NCBI RefSeq assembly: GCF_034356035.1
Contig: NZ_CP136423.1
Span: 310,001-374,000 of the forward strand
Direction: 5' to 3'
DNA: 64,000 nt
Source of the DNA: Blautia hydrogenotrophica DSM 10507
GTDB taxonomy: Bacteria; Bacillota; Clostridia; Lachnospirales; Lachnospiraceae
A program made the position numbers and the translations under genes. Below, one piece after another: positions 1 to 8,797 of the stretch (the first letter of the stretch is position 1; each line of letters starts with the position of its first letter). The notes beneath the pieces were generated by a model. That model worked only from the letters and a program-made list of their open reading frames with translations. It was not told where the DNA came from and searched no databases.

Positions 1-1
1 C

Positions 2-1681
2 GCGAAATGCTTTCTTCAGCTTACAGGAGGTCTAGGAAGAAGCGCTCTGCCAGGCTTTATTTCCAAGAACATTGCACCGTCAGAGCAGACGAACCGTTTT
101 GACCCGCGGACAGTTCATCGTGAGATGACAAAAGAAGAGATCATGAAACTGATTGAAGGATTTGTAAAATCAGCAGTGATCGCGAAGAGAGCTGGCTTTG
201 ACGGAGTGGAAGTTCATGCAGTTCACGAGGGATATCTGCTGGACCAGTTCGCGATTGAATTGTTCAATCACCGCACAGATGAATTTGGTGGAAGTTTGGA
301 AAACCGTCTGAGAGTCTCCACAATGATTGTGCAGGGAATTAAGAAAGCTTGTGGGCCAGATTTTCCTGTCAGTCTTCGCTATAGTTTGAAAAGCTGTATG
401 AAGGCTCTGAGACAAGGGGGGCTGCCAGGAGAGGAATACGAGGAGGCCGGAAAGGATATCGCTGAGGGTATTGAGGCGGCAAAGATTCTAGTAGCGGCAG
501 GCTATGACGCACTAAATGTGGATGCGGGCACTTATGACTCCTGGTATTGGAATCATCCGCCAATGTATTTTGAAGACGGTCCTTACATGGAATTTGGACG
601 AATTTTGAAAAAAGAAGTGGATGTGCCGATTATTCTGGCTGGAAAACTGGATGATCCGAAGCTGGCAGTACAGGCTTTGGAGGACTGTTGCGATATCGTG
701 AGCTATGGCCGTGCTTTGCTGTGTGATCCTGAGTATGTGGAAAAAGTCAGAACTGGACGGCTGGATGAGATACGTCCATGTCTGGGATGTCATGAGGGAT
801 GTCTAGGCCGAATTGCCAATGGCCCTGTGAGTTGTGCAGTGAATCCAGCCTGCGGTCGGGAAAGCATTTATGGAATTATCCCGGCGTTGAAGAAAAAGAA
901 GGTTTTGATTGCAGGCGGAGGTGTCGCAGGTATGGAGGCAGCTCGGACAGCGGCGATTGTAGGACATTCTGTAGTAGTGTGTGAGAAATCGGACGCCTTG
1001 GGTGGAAATCTGATTCCAGGTGGAGTGCCTCACTTTAAGAGAAACGATCACAAGCTGATAGATTGGTATAAACGTCAGCTGGAATTGCTGGGAGTTGAAG
1101 TGAGATACAATACTGCCGTGACACCGGAATATGCCAAGAGCTTTGGGGCAGACGTGATAATCACGGCGACTGGTTCCCATGCGAGAAAGATGGAATTCCC
1201 AGGAGTAAAGAAGGCGGTGAGCGCAGAAGATGTGCTTATGGGACGAGAGACAGCAGGTGATCACGTGGTAATTGTCGGCGGCGGACTCGTAGGCTGCGAG
1301 ACCGGCTTATGGCTGGCGACTCAGGGAAAACAAGTTTCGATAGTGGAGATTATGCCGGAGCTGCTGGGCGGCCATGGAAAGATTCCTCATATGAATGAGT
1401 TTATGCTGATGGATTTGCTGAAGTTTCATAAGATTGACGTTCACACGAGCGCGTCCGTGGTGGATACGGCAGAGAGTACAGTGACGGTGAAAAAGGGTGA
1501 TGAGGCTCAGCAGCTGAAAGCGGATACGCTCATTGCAGCAGTGGGATATCTGTCAGAGAATGGTTTGTATGAGGCCTTGAAGGACTTAGACATTCCTGTC
1601 TACAATATAGGAGATTCCAGTCAAGTGCACAATATCATGTATGCGATTTGGAATGCTTATGAATTAGCTCGTGAACTTTAA
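2..1681 (+). CDS. Old Yellow Enzyme-type NADH:flavin oxidoreductase / dienoyl-CoA reductase, 5' end outside window
   Basis: The frame is open from base 2, so the gene starts upstream; 559 codons are visible and roughly the first 100 residues of a usual ~650-residue protein are missing. The early part is the TIM-barrel FMN domain (LTGGLGR near visible residue 10). A CLGCHEGC cluster motif with later cysteines lies near residue 259, as in the 4Fe-4S site of 2,4-dienoyl-CoA reductase and BaiCD-type enzymes. Two dinucleotide-binding motifs follow, VLIAGGGVAG near 301 and VIVGGGLVG near 421, for FAD and NAD(P)H. The family reduces enoate, enone or bile-acid-like substrates; the substrate here cannot be told from sequence. 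Confidence 0.9.
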   Translation, partial: AKCFLQLTGGLGRSALPGFISKNIAPSEQTNRFDPRTVHREMTKEEIMKLIEGFVKSAVIAKRAGFDGVEVHAVHEGYLLDQFAIELFNHRTDEFGGSLENRLRVSTMIVQGIKKACGPDFPVSLRYSLKSCMKALRQGGLPGEEYEEAGKDIAEGIEAAKILVAAGYDALNVDAGTYDSWYWNHPPMYFEDGPYMEFGRILKKEVDVPIILAGKLDDPKLAVQALEDCCDIVSYGRALLCDPEYVEKVRTGRLDEIRPCLGCHEGCLGRIANGPVSCAVNPACGRESIYGIIPALKKKKVLIAGGGVAGMEAARTAAIVGHSVVVCEKSDALGGNLIPGGVPHFKRNDHKLIDWYKRQLELLGVEVRYNTAVTPEYAKSFGADVIITATGSHARKMEFPGVKKAVSAEDVLMGRETAGDHVVIVGGGLVGCETGLWLATQGKQVSIVEIMPELLGGHGKIPHMNEFMLMDLLKFHKIDVHTSASVVDTAESTVTVKKGDEAQQLKADTLIAAVGYLSENGLYEALKDLDIPVYNIGDSSQVHNIMYAIWNAYELAREL

Positions 1682-1714
1682 GATGAGAGCAATTAAAAAA
1701 TCATAGATATGCAG

Positions 1715-1826
1715 AAATTTGCCGGCAGCAGCTCTCTTTCGTATATTTTAGCAACTAAAGCGTGCACAAAATCAGTGTGCGCTTTGAGGATACTCGGGTA
1801 TACAAAAGAAGTTGTTGCCGGCAATT
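1715..1826. repeat. Imperfect inverted repeat with TGCCGGCA core
   Basis: Arms AATTTGCCGGCAGCAG (from 1717) and GTTGTTGCCGGCAATT (ending 1826) are near-perfect inverted copies separated by about 80 bases. It lies between the reductase and the convergent CYTH gene and may act as a large terminator or be a remnant of an inverted-repeat element. No T-run follows directly, so the role is uncertain. Confidence 0.4.
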
Positions 1827-1887
1827 CTACTCTGTTCTAAAAGAACTGTTGTAATATCTGTTAAAGTACGACAAAAAGAAAAGGTTT

Positions 1888-2451
1888 TTATCTTTCTGGG
1901 AAATAGAGCAGTTCCAGATAGGATTTGCGAGTCATATTGTCACGTGGCACCTGTAGCAAATCCAACAAGGACAGCAGCTTTTGGACGGCAGAATCTCTTT
2001 GGACTTCGGATTCTGCAAGTATTTCCAGCTCCAAATAGTTTCCCAGTCCTTCTACACAGTCTAGGCATAGTGTGATCTGGCCGGAACAAAGTTCCGTTCG
2101 AGTTTTGTCCACGGAGTACATTGGCTGATATCCGAGTGCTTCCAACAGTTTGCGCATAGTGAAGAGTTCACCTACAGAAGTTTCAAATTCGGTTCTAGTA
2201 CTAGAGACTTTATCCTGTTTGGGACCTTTGTAAGTGATGAAAACCTGGGCAGGCCCTCCATTGGAGAGATCTTGGCAGCTTCGCAGTCGCAGAGCTTCAT
2301 CGGTGTCCCGGAAATCTCGCTCGTTGCCATTAAAATACATATCAATTTCTCGAAGCCTTTTTTTGACTTGAAATCCTATCTTCTCAGCAGAATCCCGGAT
2401 TTGATCTGTAGAAAGATTTACCAGGGATGCTTTTAGCTCTACTTCTAACAT
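1888..2451 (-). CDS. CYTH domain protein (class IV adenylate cyclase CyaB-like)
   Basis: 187 residues. The N-terminus MLEVELKA carries the ExExK signature of the CYTH superfamily, followed by alternating charged strands (RLREIDMYF, EALRLRS, TYKGPK, YLELEIL) that build the triphosphate tunnel fold. Family members are class IV adenylate cyclases, thiamine triphosphatases or inorganic triphosphatases; the length and the EADMYF-like segment fit the CyaB/archaeal 2H-type branch best. It is transcribed alone, convergent with the reductase. Whether it makes cAMP or hydrolyses a triphosphate cannot be decided from sequence. Confidence 0.82.
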   Translation of the reverse strand: MLEVELKASLVNLSTDQIRDSAEKIGFQVKKRLREIDMYFNGNERDFRDTDEALRLRSCQDLSNGGPAQVFITYKGPKQDKVSSTRTEFETSVGELFTMRKLLEALGYQPMYSVDKTRTELCSGQITLCLDCVEGLGNYLELEILAESEVQRDSAVQKLLSLLDLLQVPRDNMTRKSYLELLYFPER

Positions 2452-2632
2452 ATTTTTTCCTCCTCGCAGTTAATATGCTGACATGTATAATATATTCTAA
2501 CATAGATTTGGAAGGTTTGGAATAGACATCAGTGTGGCTAATTGCCTAGTTCACAGCAGGAGGAAATTTTGATACAATATGAATGCGTCAAACATCAATC
2601 TATCTGTTCGGGAGTTGAGACAGGAGGATTTC

Positions 2633-3247
2633 ATGAGAGAGAGGAAGAAAAAATTCTCGATTAACATAGCGATGATTGTACTCAACGTTGTTGTGTTTTT
2701 GATTGTGGATTTATCTGGAAATAGTGGAAATACTGAGCATATGCTTAGATGTGGTGCTGCCAATGCTGCTCTGATTGTGGAGGCAAAGGAGTACTACCGC
2801 TTATTTACATCCATGTTTTTGCACTTTGGAATGGCACATCTGGCAAATAACATGCTGGTTTTGTATGTGATTGGAGACAATCTGGAACGTGCGGTGGGAA
2901 AAGTCAAATATCTATTGATCTATCTATTCAGCGGTCTGGGAGGGAATATCCTATCCTGTTATCTGGAATACCAGGAAGGGGCGTTGAGTGTCTCAGCGGG
3001 AGCGTCTGGTGCTATATTTGGTGTGATGGGAGCAATGCTGTATGTACTTTTAGCTAATCATGGGCGTCTGGAAGATTTGACTGCCAGGCAGATAGTAATT
3101 ATGGCTGGATTTTCCCTATATTTTGGGTTTACCAGTTCTGGGGTGGACAATGCGGCGCATGTGGGCGGACTCATCTGCGGCTTTCTCGTGGCAATGCTTC
3201 TGTATCACAGAAAAAGAAATATAGTTATGAAGTCATGGGCAGAGTAA
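2633..3247 (+). CDS. Rhomboid family intramembrane serine protease
   Basis: 204 residues from ATG 2633, chosen because AGGAGG lies at 2622-2627; an upstream in-frame ATG at 2579 has no ribosome binding site. About six hydrophobic segments are visible. The catalytic serine is in GASGAIFG near residue 123 and the catalytic histidine in NAAHVGG near 176, so the dyad is intact. Rhomboids cleave transmembrane helices inside the membrane. The last 23 bases overlap the convergent histidine kinase gene. No partner gene suggests a substrate. Confidence 0.9.
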   Translation: MRERKKKFSINIAMIVLNVVVFLIVDLSGNSGNTEHMLRCGAANAALIVEAKEYYRLFTSMFLHFGMAHLANNMLVLYVIGDNLERAVGKVKYLLIYLFSGLGGNILSCYLEYQEGALSVSAGASGAIFGVMGAMLYVLLANHGRLEDLTARQIVIMAGFSLYFGFTSSGVDNAAHVGGLICGFLVAMLLYHRKRNIVMKSWAE

Positions 3248-3905
3248 TGGTAAACTTAGTTCCCTTGCCAGGTGATGACTCCACGGTTATCGTGCCGTTA
3301 TGAGCTTCTATGATCTGTTTGGTTATAGTCAGACCGAGACCAGTGCCTCCTTTTTTATGGGTGACAAAAGGCTGGAATAAAGTGGAAAGGTCTTCAGGAG
3401 GAATACCACAGCCGTTGTCTTCAATCTGAAGAATGAGTAAACTGTCTTTGGAAAATGCATAAAAATGAATGATTCCATGCATAGGTGAGGCTTCATAGGC
3501 ATTACGCAACAGGTTTAAAAGCGCCTGTCGAAATTTAGTAGGGTCAATAAGTAAAGGAGTTTCAGGTAGGTTTAGTTCTGTGACAAGATGGATAAAGAGA
3601 TAGTCTAAAGTCGGCTGGAGTGACCGAAACGTAGCTGTCAAAAACTCCTTCATATGTGTAGGCTGTAAATGTAATCTCGTGGCGTTATTGAACTCTGAGA
3701 CGTCATTGAGCAGCCCTTTGAGATAGTCCATACTGTCCATGATATCGTCCCACTCATCGAACTGTGTGATTTCTGGATGACGAATAGCCATTAAGTCTAG
3801 CGTACTTTGTATAAGTGCGACGGGATTACGGATTTCATGGGAGATTTTTGAGATTAACAGCTGAGTTTCGCTTTTTAGTTGTTCTAATTGTTCATTATTG
3901 GGCAT
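3225..3905 (-). CDS. Soluble sensor histidine kinase (HisKA + HATPase_c), no sensor domain
   Basis: 226 residues from ATG 3905; a GTG twelve bases upstream lies inside the AGGAGGTGA ribosome binding site and is rejected. The phosphoacceptor histidine is in ISHEIRNP near residue 23, followed by a dimerisation helix and an ATPase domain with N-box NLLRNAYEAS, DNGCGIP and GGTGLGLTI. There is no transmembrane or PAS domain, which resembles sporulation-type kinases of Bacillus and clostridia, and no response regulator gene is adjacent. It presumably phosphorylates a regulator encoded elsewhere; a link to sporulation is only inference. Confidence 0.88.
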   Translation of the reverse strand: MPNNEQLEQLKSETQLLISKISHEIRNPVALIQSTLDLMAIRHPEITQFDEWDDIMDSMDYLKGLLNDVSEFNNATRLHLQPTHMKEFLTATFRSLQPTLDYLFIHLVTELNLPETPLLIDPTKFRQALLNLLRNAYEASPMHGIIHFYAFSKDSLLILQIEDNGCGIPPEDLSTLFQPFVTHKKGGTGLGLTITKQIIEAHNGTITVESSPGKGTKFTITLPMTS

Positions 3906-4037
3906 ATTTTGTATCACCTCCTAAGCAAGTTTACCATTGTAAAATGAAAATATCAATGAATATCGTCTTGCAAATTTCATCAAAATGCGACAAAATATAG
4001 TTAACAATAAAAATATCAGACATAGGAGGTATAAGGA

Positions 4038-4439
4038 ATGTCGGAATGTATTTTTTGTAGGATTGCGAACGGTGAAATACCATCGGCAACTCTGTATGAG
4101 GACGATGATTTTAGGGTTATCCTGGATTTAGGACCAGCGAGCAAGGGACATGCATTGATTCTTCCTAAATCTCATGCGGCCAATATATATGAGTTGCCGG
4201 ATGAATTGGCGGGGAAAGCGATGGTGTTGGCGAAGAAAATGGCAGGCAGAATGACGGAAGCTTTAGAGTGCGATGGATTTAACATCGTACAGAATAATGG
4301 GGAGGTAGCGGGTCAGACAGTTTTCCATTTTCACATGCATTTGATTCCACGCTATGAAGGAGACCAAGTAAATGTGACATGGAAACCAGGGACTTTAACA
4401 GACGAAGTAAGGGACGAAATTATTGGAAAGTTAAAGTGA
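4038..4439 (+). CDS. HIT family protein (histidine triad nucleotide hydrolase)
   Basis: 133 residues with the whole HIT fold. The N-terminal CIFCRIANGEIPS is the usual Zn-ribbon-like start of bacterial HIT proteins, and the active site HFHMHLIPR places the triad at H97, H99 and H101. The family hydrolyses nucleoside phosphoramidates and related adducts. AGGAGGT is 7 bases before the ATG. It sits 27 bases upstream of an ECF sigma factor gene and may be cotranscribed with it. Confidence 0.93.
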   Translation: MSECIFCRIANGEIPSATLYEDDDFRVILDLGPASKGHALILPKSHAANIYELPDELAGKAMVLAKKMAGRMTEALECDGFNIVQNNGEVAGQTVFHFHMHLIPRYEGDQVNVTWKPGTLTDEVRDEIIGKLK

Positions 4440-4466
4440 GTTTTATAAAGGGGTTTTATACAAAAG

Positions 4467-4988
4467 ATGAAGATAGAAAGATTTGATGAGATTTATTTAA
4501 GGTATTACAGGTTATCACTGAAAGTTGCGTATTCAGTGGTCCATGATGTTGAGTTGGCACAAGACATATGTCAAGAAGTGTTTATAACAATGTTCTTCAA
4601 ACTGGATGAAATTGATGAAGAGTTTGCGAAAGCTTGGATTTTGTCTTACAGTAGGAGAATCGCAGTAGATTTCTGCAGAAAGTCATATCATAAACATGAA
4701 GTAATTTCAGGATTAGATGCAAATGAAAACGGAAGTGGAATCTGGACGGGAGATCCTGAAGACTTGGTTGTGAGAAAAGAACTGTGCAGAAAGAAGCTCC
4801 GGGTATTTTACAGTTTGAAACAGAGAAATGAAGTTTGGTACGAACTGATTCGCAGAGTAAGTGTGAACGAAGAAAATCCAGTGTCAGTGGCGAGTGATTA
4901 TGGAATCAGTGTTGCGTACTTGCGCACGCAGATTTCTCGTGCAAGACACTGGATGGCAGAAGAACTAAGGCGCCAGGGAAATGACTGA
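4467..4988 (+). CDS. ECF-type RNA polymerase sigma factor
   Basis: 173 residues. Region 2 shows the typical helices with DVELAQDICQEVFITMF near residues 27-43 and AWILSYSRRIAVDFCR near 54-69; region 4 carries the helix-turn-helix ending YLRTQISRARHWM. The length is normal for ECF sigma factors. It follows the HIT gene on the same strand and ends 5 bases from the stop of the convergent murG. A membrane protein with a DUF4367-like end lies beyond murG on the sigma factor strand and could be its anti-sigma factor, which is inference. Confidence 0.88.
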   Translation: MKIERFDEIYLRYYRLSLKVAYSVVHDVELAQDICQEVFITMFFKLDEIDEEFAKAWILSYSRRIAVDFCRKSYHKHEVISGLDANENGSGIWTGDPEDLVVRKELCRKKLRVFYSLKQRNEVWYELIRRVSVNEENPVSVASDYGISVAYLRTQISRARHWMAEELRRQGND

Positions 4989-4993
4989 TAAAT

Positions 4994-6079
4994 TTATTCA
5001 GACATAGTTTTTGAAGAGTCTGTTAGTTCTTCTAAGATGTTAGTGATTCGGGTGATGGAATCCGTCTTTGTGCTGGCTTTCATCGCCTGAATATAAGAAT
5101 CACGATTGGCATACAGTTCTTTTATGGAATTGTAAAGGGTCTTTTCGGTGATTTCTTCTTCTTCCAAGACCATACTGTAGCCTTGGCGTTCAAAGGAACG
5201 TGCGTTGAGTATCTGATCGCCGCGGCTCGCTTTGGCAGACAGAGGAATCAACAGATTTGGCTTGTTCAGAGCATTAATCTCGCAGATGGCGTTGGCTCCG
5301 GCCCTGGATATCACCACGTCAGAGAGTGCAAATAAGTCGGCCAGTTCTTTTCGAATATATTCGTATTGACGGTAGCCTTCCAAATCCAGGAGGGATTCAT
5401 CCAGTTTTCCACGGCCGCACAGATGAATAATCTGAAAATCTTTTAGGAGTTCTGGAAGAATTTTACGTATGTTCTCGTTGACGGAGGCAGCTCCCTGGCT
5501 TCCTCCGATAATCATCAGAATAGGTTTATCCTCGTGTAAACCGGTGAAATCCATAGCGGCCTGACGGTCTCCGCTTAGGAGTTCTTGACGAATTGGAGTT
5601 CCAGTCAGCACAGCTTTATCAGCGGGAAGCTGACTTACGGTTTCAGGGAAATTGCAGCAGATCTTTGCGGCGGAGGGGATGCAGAGTCTGTTAGCCAGGC
5701 CAGGAGTCATATCTGATTCGTGTATGACAGCAGGAATCTTTAATTTTTTAGCAGCGATTACTACTGGTACAGTGACGAATCCTCCTTTGGAGAAGACGAC
5801 GTCGGGTTTTAGCTGCTTTAAGAGTTTTCTGGCCTGGGTATACCCCTTCAGCACTTTGAATGGATCTGAGAAATTTTTTATGTCAAAATAACGCCTGAGC
5901 TTACCGGAAGAAATTCCGTAATAAGGGATATTGAAATCCTCGATCAGCTTCTTTTCGATGCCTTCATAGGAACCGATATAAGAGATCTGATAGCCCAGTT
6001 CCTTCAGGCGGGGAAGCAGGGCGATGTTTGGTGTAACATGTCCGGCTGTACCACCGCCGGTAAGTACAATATGTTTCAT
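4994..6079 (-). CDS. murG: UDP-GlcNAc:lipid I N-acetylglucosamine transferase MurG
   Basis: 361 residues, full length. The N-terminal glycine-rich loop GGGTAGHV at about 8-15 binds lipid I phosphate, and the C-terminal domain has IGGSQGAASVNENI and the acceptor-site segment ISRAGANAICEI. MurG adds GlcNAc to undecaprenyl-PP-MurNAc-pentapeptide at the inner membrane face to make lipid II. The gene stands alone, not in a division and cell wall cluster, sandwiched between two genes of opposite orientation. Ribosome binding site AGGAGG precedes the ATG. Confidence 0.95.
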   Translation of the reverse strand: MKHIVLTGGGTAGHVTPNIALLPRLKELGYQISYIGSYEGIEKKLIEDFNIPYYGISSGKLRRYFDIKNFSDPFKVLKGYTQARKLLKQLKPDVVFSKGGFVTVPVVIAAKKLKIPAVIHESDMTPGLANRLCIPSAAKICCNFPETVSQLPADKAVLTGTPIRQELLSGDRQAAMDFTGLHEDKPILMIIGGSQGAASVNENIRKILPELLKDFQIIHLCGRGKLDESLLDLEGYRQYEYIRKELADLFALSDVVISRAGANAICEINALNKPNLLIPLSAKASRGDQILNARSFERQGYSMVLEEEEITEKTLYNSIKELYANRDSYIQAMKASTKTDSITRITNILEELTDSSKTMSE

Positions 6080-6199
6080 ATGAATCCTCCTAAGATGATT
6101 GGTATGGATAAGAGTCAGGAGTAATTTTCCCAGCCTCTATTCATAATATGAACCTCAGTGGGGAAATTGTCAAGGTAAGATAGGAGAACAGGCTTTTAT

Positions 6200-6979
6200 A
6201 TGAGTGAAAAATTCAGCAAGAAGGAACAGCAAAAAGAAAAGCTTCTACCGGACTACCTGGAAGAGGCAAAAAAAATTGAAGAAGAGTTGGATTCAATGGA
6301 AGATCCCTGGGCTGATGACGATGAGATAGAGGAAAAAATGCGTCTGAGAATCTACCAGGGAATTTTAGAAGAGCAGGAGAAGAGAAGGAAGAAAGTCTCC
6401 TGGGTACATAGAGCGGGGAAATATGTGGCGATGGTAGCGATTACAGTGATCGCTATTTTTAGTGTGAGTATGACCAGTCAAGCTAATAGACAGAGATTTC
6501 TTAGAAGTGTTAGCTATATGATTGGGAAAGATGAAGTAATTGAAATCAGTAATACAGATAATTTAGACGAAGACGGTATGGAAGAAGAACAAGCAATGGC
6601 TGAGATTGAAGAGAAATTGGGATGTAATTGTCCTGTATTTATGTATAAACCTAAAGAGTTTTCATTTTCGGGATATACAATATATCAAAAAGCAGGCATG
6701 GCTTTAGTAGATTTTAATTATAATGAAGAGGTTTTGCTTCTTTACATTTCTAAAGGTGAAGATGAATTTGTTAGTAATATTTTTCATCAGGGTGAAATTA
6801 AAGAACGATTTAATATTAATGTAGACCAGATACAGATAGAAGTGACTAAAAGAGAGGATGAAGGAGATAAAAATCCTGCTTTTGTAGGTCATTGGATTTA
6901 TAATAATTGTTATTATGATATAAGTGGGAAGATGGAAAAAGAGGAATTTTTAAAACTTTTAAAAAATATTCGTTTTTAA
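6200..6979 (+). CDS. Membrane protein with C-terminal DUF4367-like domain, possible anti-sigma factor
   Basis: 259 residues. A highly charged cytoplasmic N-terminus (about 1-70) is followed by one membrane segment (YVAMVAITVIAIFSVSM, about 74-90) and an extracellular region whose end, YDISGKMEKEEFLKLLKNI, is the usual close of DUF4367 domains found in clostridial anti-sigma-like proteins. It lies just past murG from the ECF sigma factor, so it may be its regulator. Base composition shifts inside the gene: the first ~300 bases resemble the neighbours, while the extracellular part is strikingly AT-rich. Confidence 0.65.
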   Translation: MSEKFSKKEQQKEKLLPDYLEEAKKIEEELDSMEDPWADDDEIEEKMRLRIYQGILEEQEKRRKKVSWVHRAGKYVAMVAITVIAIFSVSMTSQANRQRFLRSVSYMIGKDEVIEISNTDNLDEDGMEEEQAMAEIEEKLGCNCPVFMYKPKEFSFSGYTIYQKAGMALVDFNYNEEVLLLYISKGEDEFVSNIFHQGEIKERFNINVDQIQIEVTKREDEGDKNPAFVGHWIYNNCYYDISGKMEKEEFLKLLKNIRF

Positions 6980-7054
6980 TGATATTTTTTTAGAGTTTAT
7001 ACGTATTCTTATTGGAAGGTAAGAAAAGTATAATAAGGAAGGAGGTTATCTTTA

Positions 7055-7564
7055 ATGAAACGAAAGATTCTAATGAAGTTTAGTGTCATTAGTCTCGTTG
7101 CTTTATGTATGGTTGGATCGTTTTCTTTATGTTTGGTAAATGCAAGCAGTTTACAAAATGATTCTTCAAATGTTAGAGAAGATATAACTGATGAAGAAAC
7201 TACTGAAAATAGTTCTACTGACACAAACAGACCTAAAACGAGATCTAATCATTTGAATTTTGGAACTGTGAGAATCACAAAAGTCGCAAACAATCAATGT
7301 AATTTGGTGGGTGTTGTTCAGGCTTATCATAATTGTGATATGTTATATTTAGACTTATATTTAGAGCAAAAGAGTAATGGAGAATATAGCACTTATAAAA
7401 CGTGGAAGTTTACTTCAGCTAATGCTGCTCTTTTGACAAAAGAAATTAATGTACTTGTTCCTAAAAATCATTATTATAGATTAGTGGGTTACCATGCAGC
7501 AAAAGAAGGTGGCATAAAAGAGTCAACAACAACTCAGACCAAGGGTGTCTGGATTGGTGATTGA
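7055..7564 (+). CDS. Secreted protein of unknown function
   Basis: 169 residues with a clear Sec signal peptide (MKRK then a hydrophobic stretch to about residue 30, likely cleavage after VNA). An acidic Thr/Asn-rich linker follows to about residue 65, then a compact domain with alternating strands (GTVRITKV, LYLDLYLEQKS, YYRLVGYH). No family is recognised with confidence; small domains like this recur in Lachnospiraceae secreted proteins. GGAGG is 9 bases before the ATG. The gene is AT-rich like the end of the preceding one, and the two may have been acquired together. Confidence 0.7.
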   Translation: MKRKILMKFSVISLVALCMVGSFSLCLVNASSLQNDSSNVREDITDEETTENSSTDTNRPKTRSNHLNFGTVRITKVANNQCNLVGVVQAYHNCDMLYLDLYLEQKSNGEYSTYKTWKFTSANAALLTKEINVLVPKNHYYRLVGYHAAKEGGIKESTTTQTKGVWIGD

Positions 7565-7760
7565 TTCAGAAGAAATTTAATATTGAAAAATAACGCTACT
7601 GAATTTGAAAAGTAGGACAACTGAATACCGGAACATGGACAAGTGTTGTAATAAATAAATTTCTTACTCTTCCGTTTACAAACGAGAGAAATGTTCGGAA
7701 AGAAAAGAGAACGGAAAGGCCCGTAGAAGGCTGTTTTCTTACATCACGTATTGACATGGA

Positions 7761-7792
7761 CCTATCTGAACGATCTCGGATAGGTTCTTTTG
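7761..7792 (+). terminator. Rho-independent terminator after secreted protein gene
   Basis: Stem ACCTATC (7761-7767) with GATAGGT (7780-7786), followed by TCTTTTGGTTTT. It ends the AT-rich pair of genes; the 200 bases before it hold no other gene. Confidence 0.7.
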
Positions 7793-7825
7793 GTTTTATC
7801 AGAGAGAGGTTGAGAAATTGAAAAA

Positions 7826-8719
7826 ATGAGAGCAAGATATTTTAGAATGCGTTTTGGCAATAACGGAAAAGGAATTTATCACACACTCGCGTACAGAGAT
7901 GAGTTTGAAAAAGCGAGTGTACATTTAGCCTACATAGGTGAGGGTGGTCAGGAGGGACTTGCCATACGGTATCCAATGGATGTTCTGGTGGTAGCTGATC
8001 TGGAAGATGAGACACTCAGGCAGGTAGAAGAGCTGCTGGAAAAACATGAAGTCAGACAGATGTACCTGCCGGCTGGGACGGAAAGTCTGGTCATATCAAA
8101 GCAGCTTGCTGCAAAGGCAGGGAAACTGCAATTTCTGAGAGAAGGAGAGTCCCATGAATGGAGAACCGGACTGTGGGAGTTTCACATCAGGAACCTGGGA
8201 AATAGCTTAAGTCTGTATCATGGTTATACTGGGACAAAAGCGTTGGGAGAAGACTGTGCATTTGCGGGAAAAATTTATGACCCAGAAGATCATTGTTCTC
8301 CCTGCCTGATAGAAGAGAAAGACTTCTGTGGTTTTGGCTGTTTGCATCGGCGGGATTTTCAAACGTTAAAGGCTCATCTTGACAAGAAATTCGAAGGTTA
8401 TCGCACAGGAACGCTTTTGCTGGGAAAAGGCGTTTTTGATGGAAATGTGAAAGAACTGCTTGATAATATGAATGGATTTAAAGAACGCATTCGAATAATT
8501 CAACTCCCGGCACATATACAATGCTGGGAAAAAGAACTGCTCAATCTGGCTCCTGAAAAGGAGATTCAATATTATGTGGGACACTCAGCATATTCCTCTG
8601 AGGTTCCAGGCGATATTGCCTCTCACAGTGGGTATTGCCACTTTGTACCTGTGGACTTGGAGAGTGGTTTATGTCTGTCCGGTTATTTTATACCGTTTCT
8701 TACGAAAAAAGATTGTTAA
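7826..8719 (+). CDS. Protein of unknown function with clustered cysteines
   Basis: 297 residues, no family recognised. No signal peptide or membrane segment. A cysteine-rich stretch near residues 157-173 (HCSPC, then CGFGCLH) could bind zinc or an iron-sulfur cluster. The remainder reads as a globular alpha/beta protein (for example PMDVLVVADLED, GTLLLGKGVFDGN). The start is uncertain because no good ribosome binding site precedes the ATG. The gene is upstream of an MBL/beta-CASP hydrolase on the same strand, but a promoter for the latter overlaps its stop codon, so the two need not be coupled. Confidence 0.7.
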   Translation: MRARYFRMRFGNNGKGIYHTLAYRDEFEKASVHLAYIGEGGQEGLAIRYPMDVLVVADLEDETLRQVEELLEKHEVRQMYLPAGTESLVISKQLAAKAGKLQFLREGESHEWRTGLWEFHIRNLGNSLSLYHGYTGTKALGEDCAFAGKIYDPEDHCSPCLIEEKDFCGFGCLHRRDFQTLKAHLDKKFEGYRTGTLLLGKGVFDGNVKELLDNMNGFKERIRIIQLPAHIQCWEKELLNLAPEKEIQYYVGHSAYSSEVPGDIASHSGYCHFVPVDLESGLCLSGYFIPFLTKKDC

Positions 8720-8742
8720 TTTCCCTCTGAATTGTGTATAAT
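8713..8742 (+). promoter_or_regulatory. Predicted sigma-A promoter for the MBL hydrolase gene
   Basis: TTGTTA (8713-8718), 18-base spacer, TATAAT (8737-8742); it overlaps the preceding stop codon and lies 55 bases before the hydrolase start. Confidence 0.55.
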
Positions 8743-8797
8743 AAAAGGAGAAAACTAGGAAGACTTGGCTGCAATTTGAGAAGGAAGGGATAATTGG

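Noticed and set aside
803..1264. 153-codon minus-strand frame inside the reductase gene
   Set aside because: Opposite a gene with intact Fe-S and dinucleotide motifs; a codon-bias shadow.
2579..2632. Longer N-terminus for the rhomboid protease
   Set aside because: The ATG at 2579 has no ribosome binding site, while AGGAGG is placed for ATG 2633.
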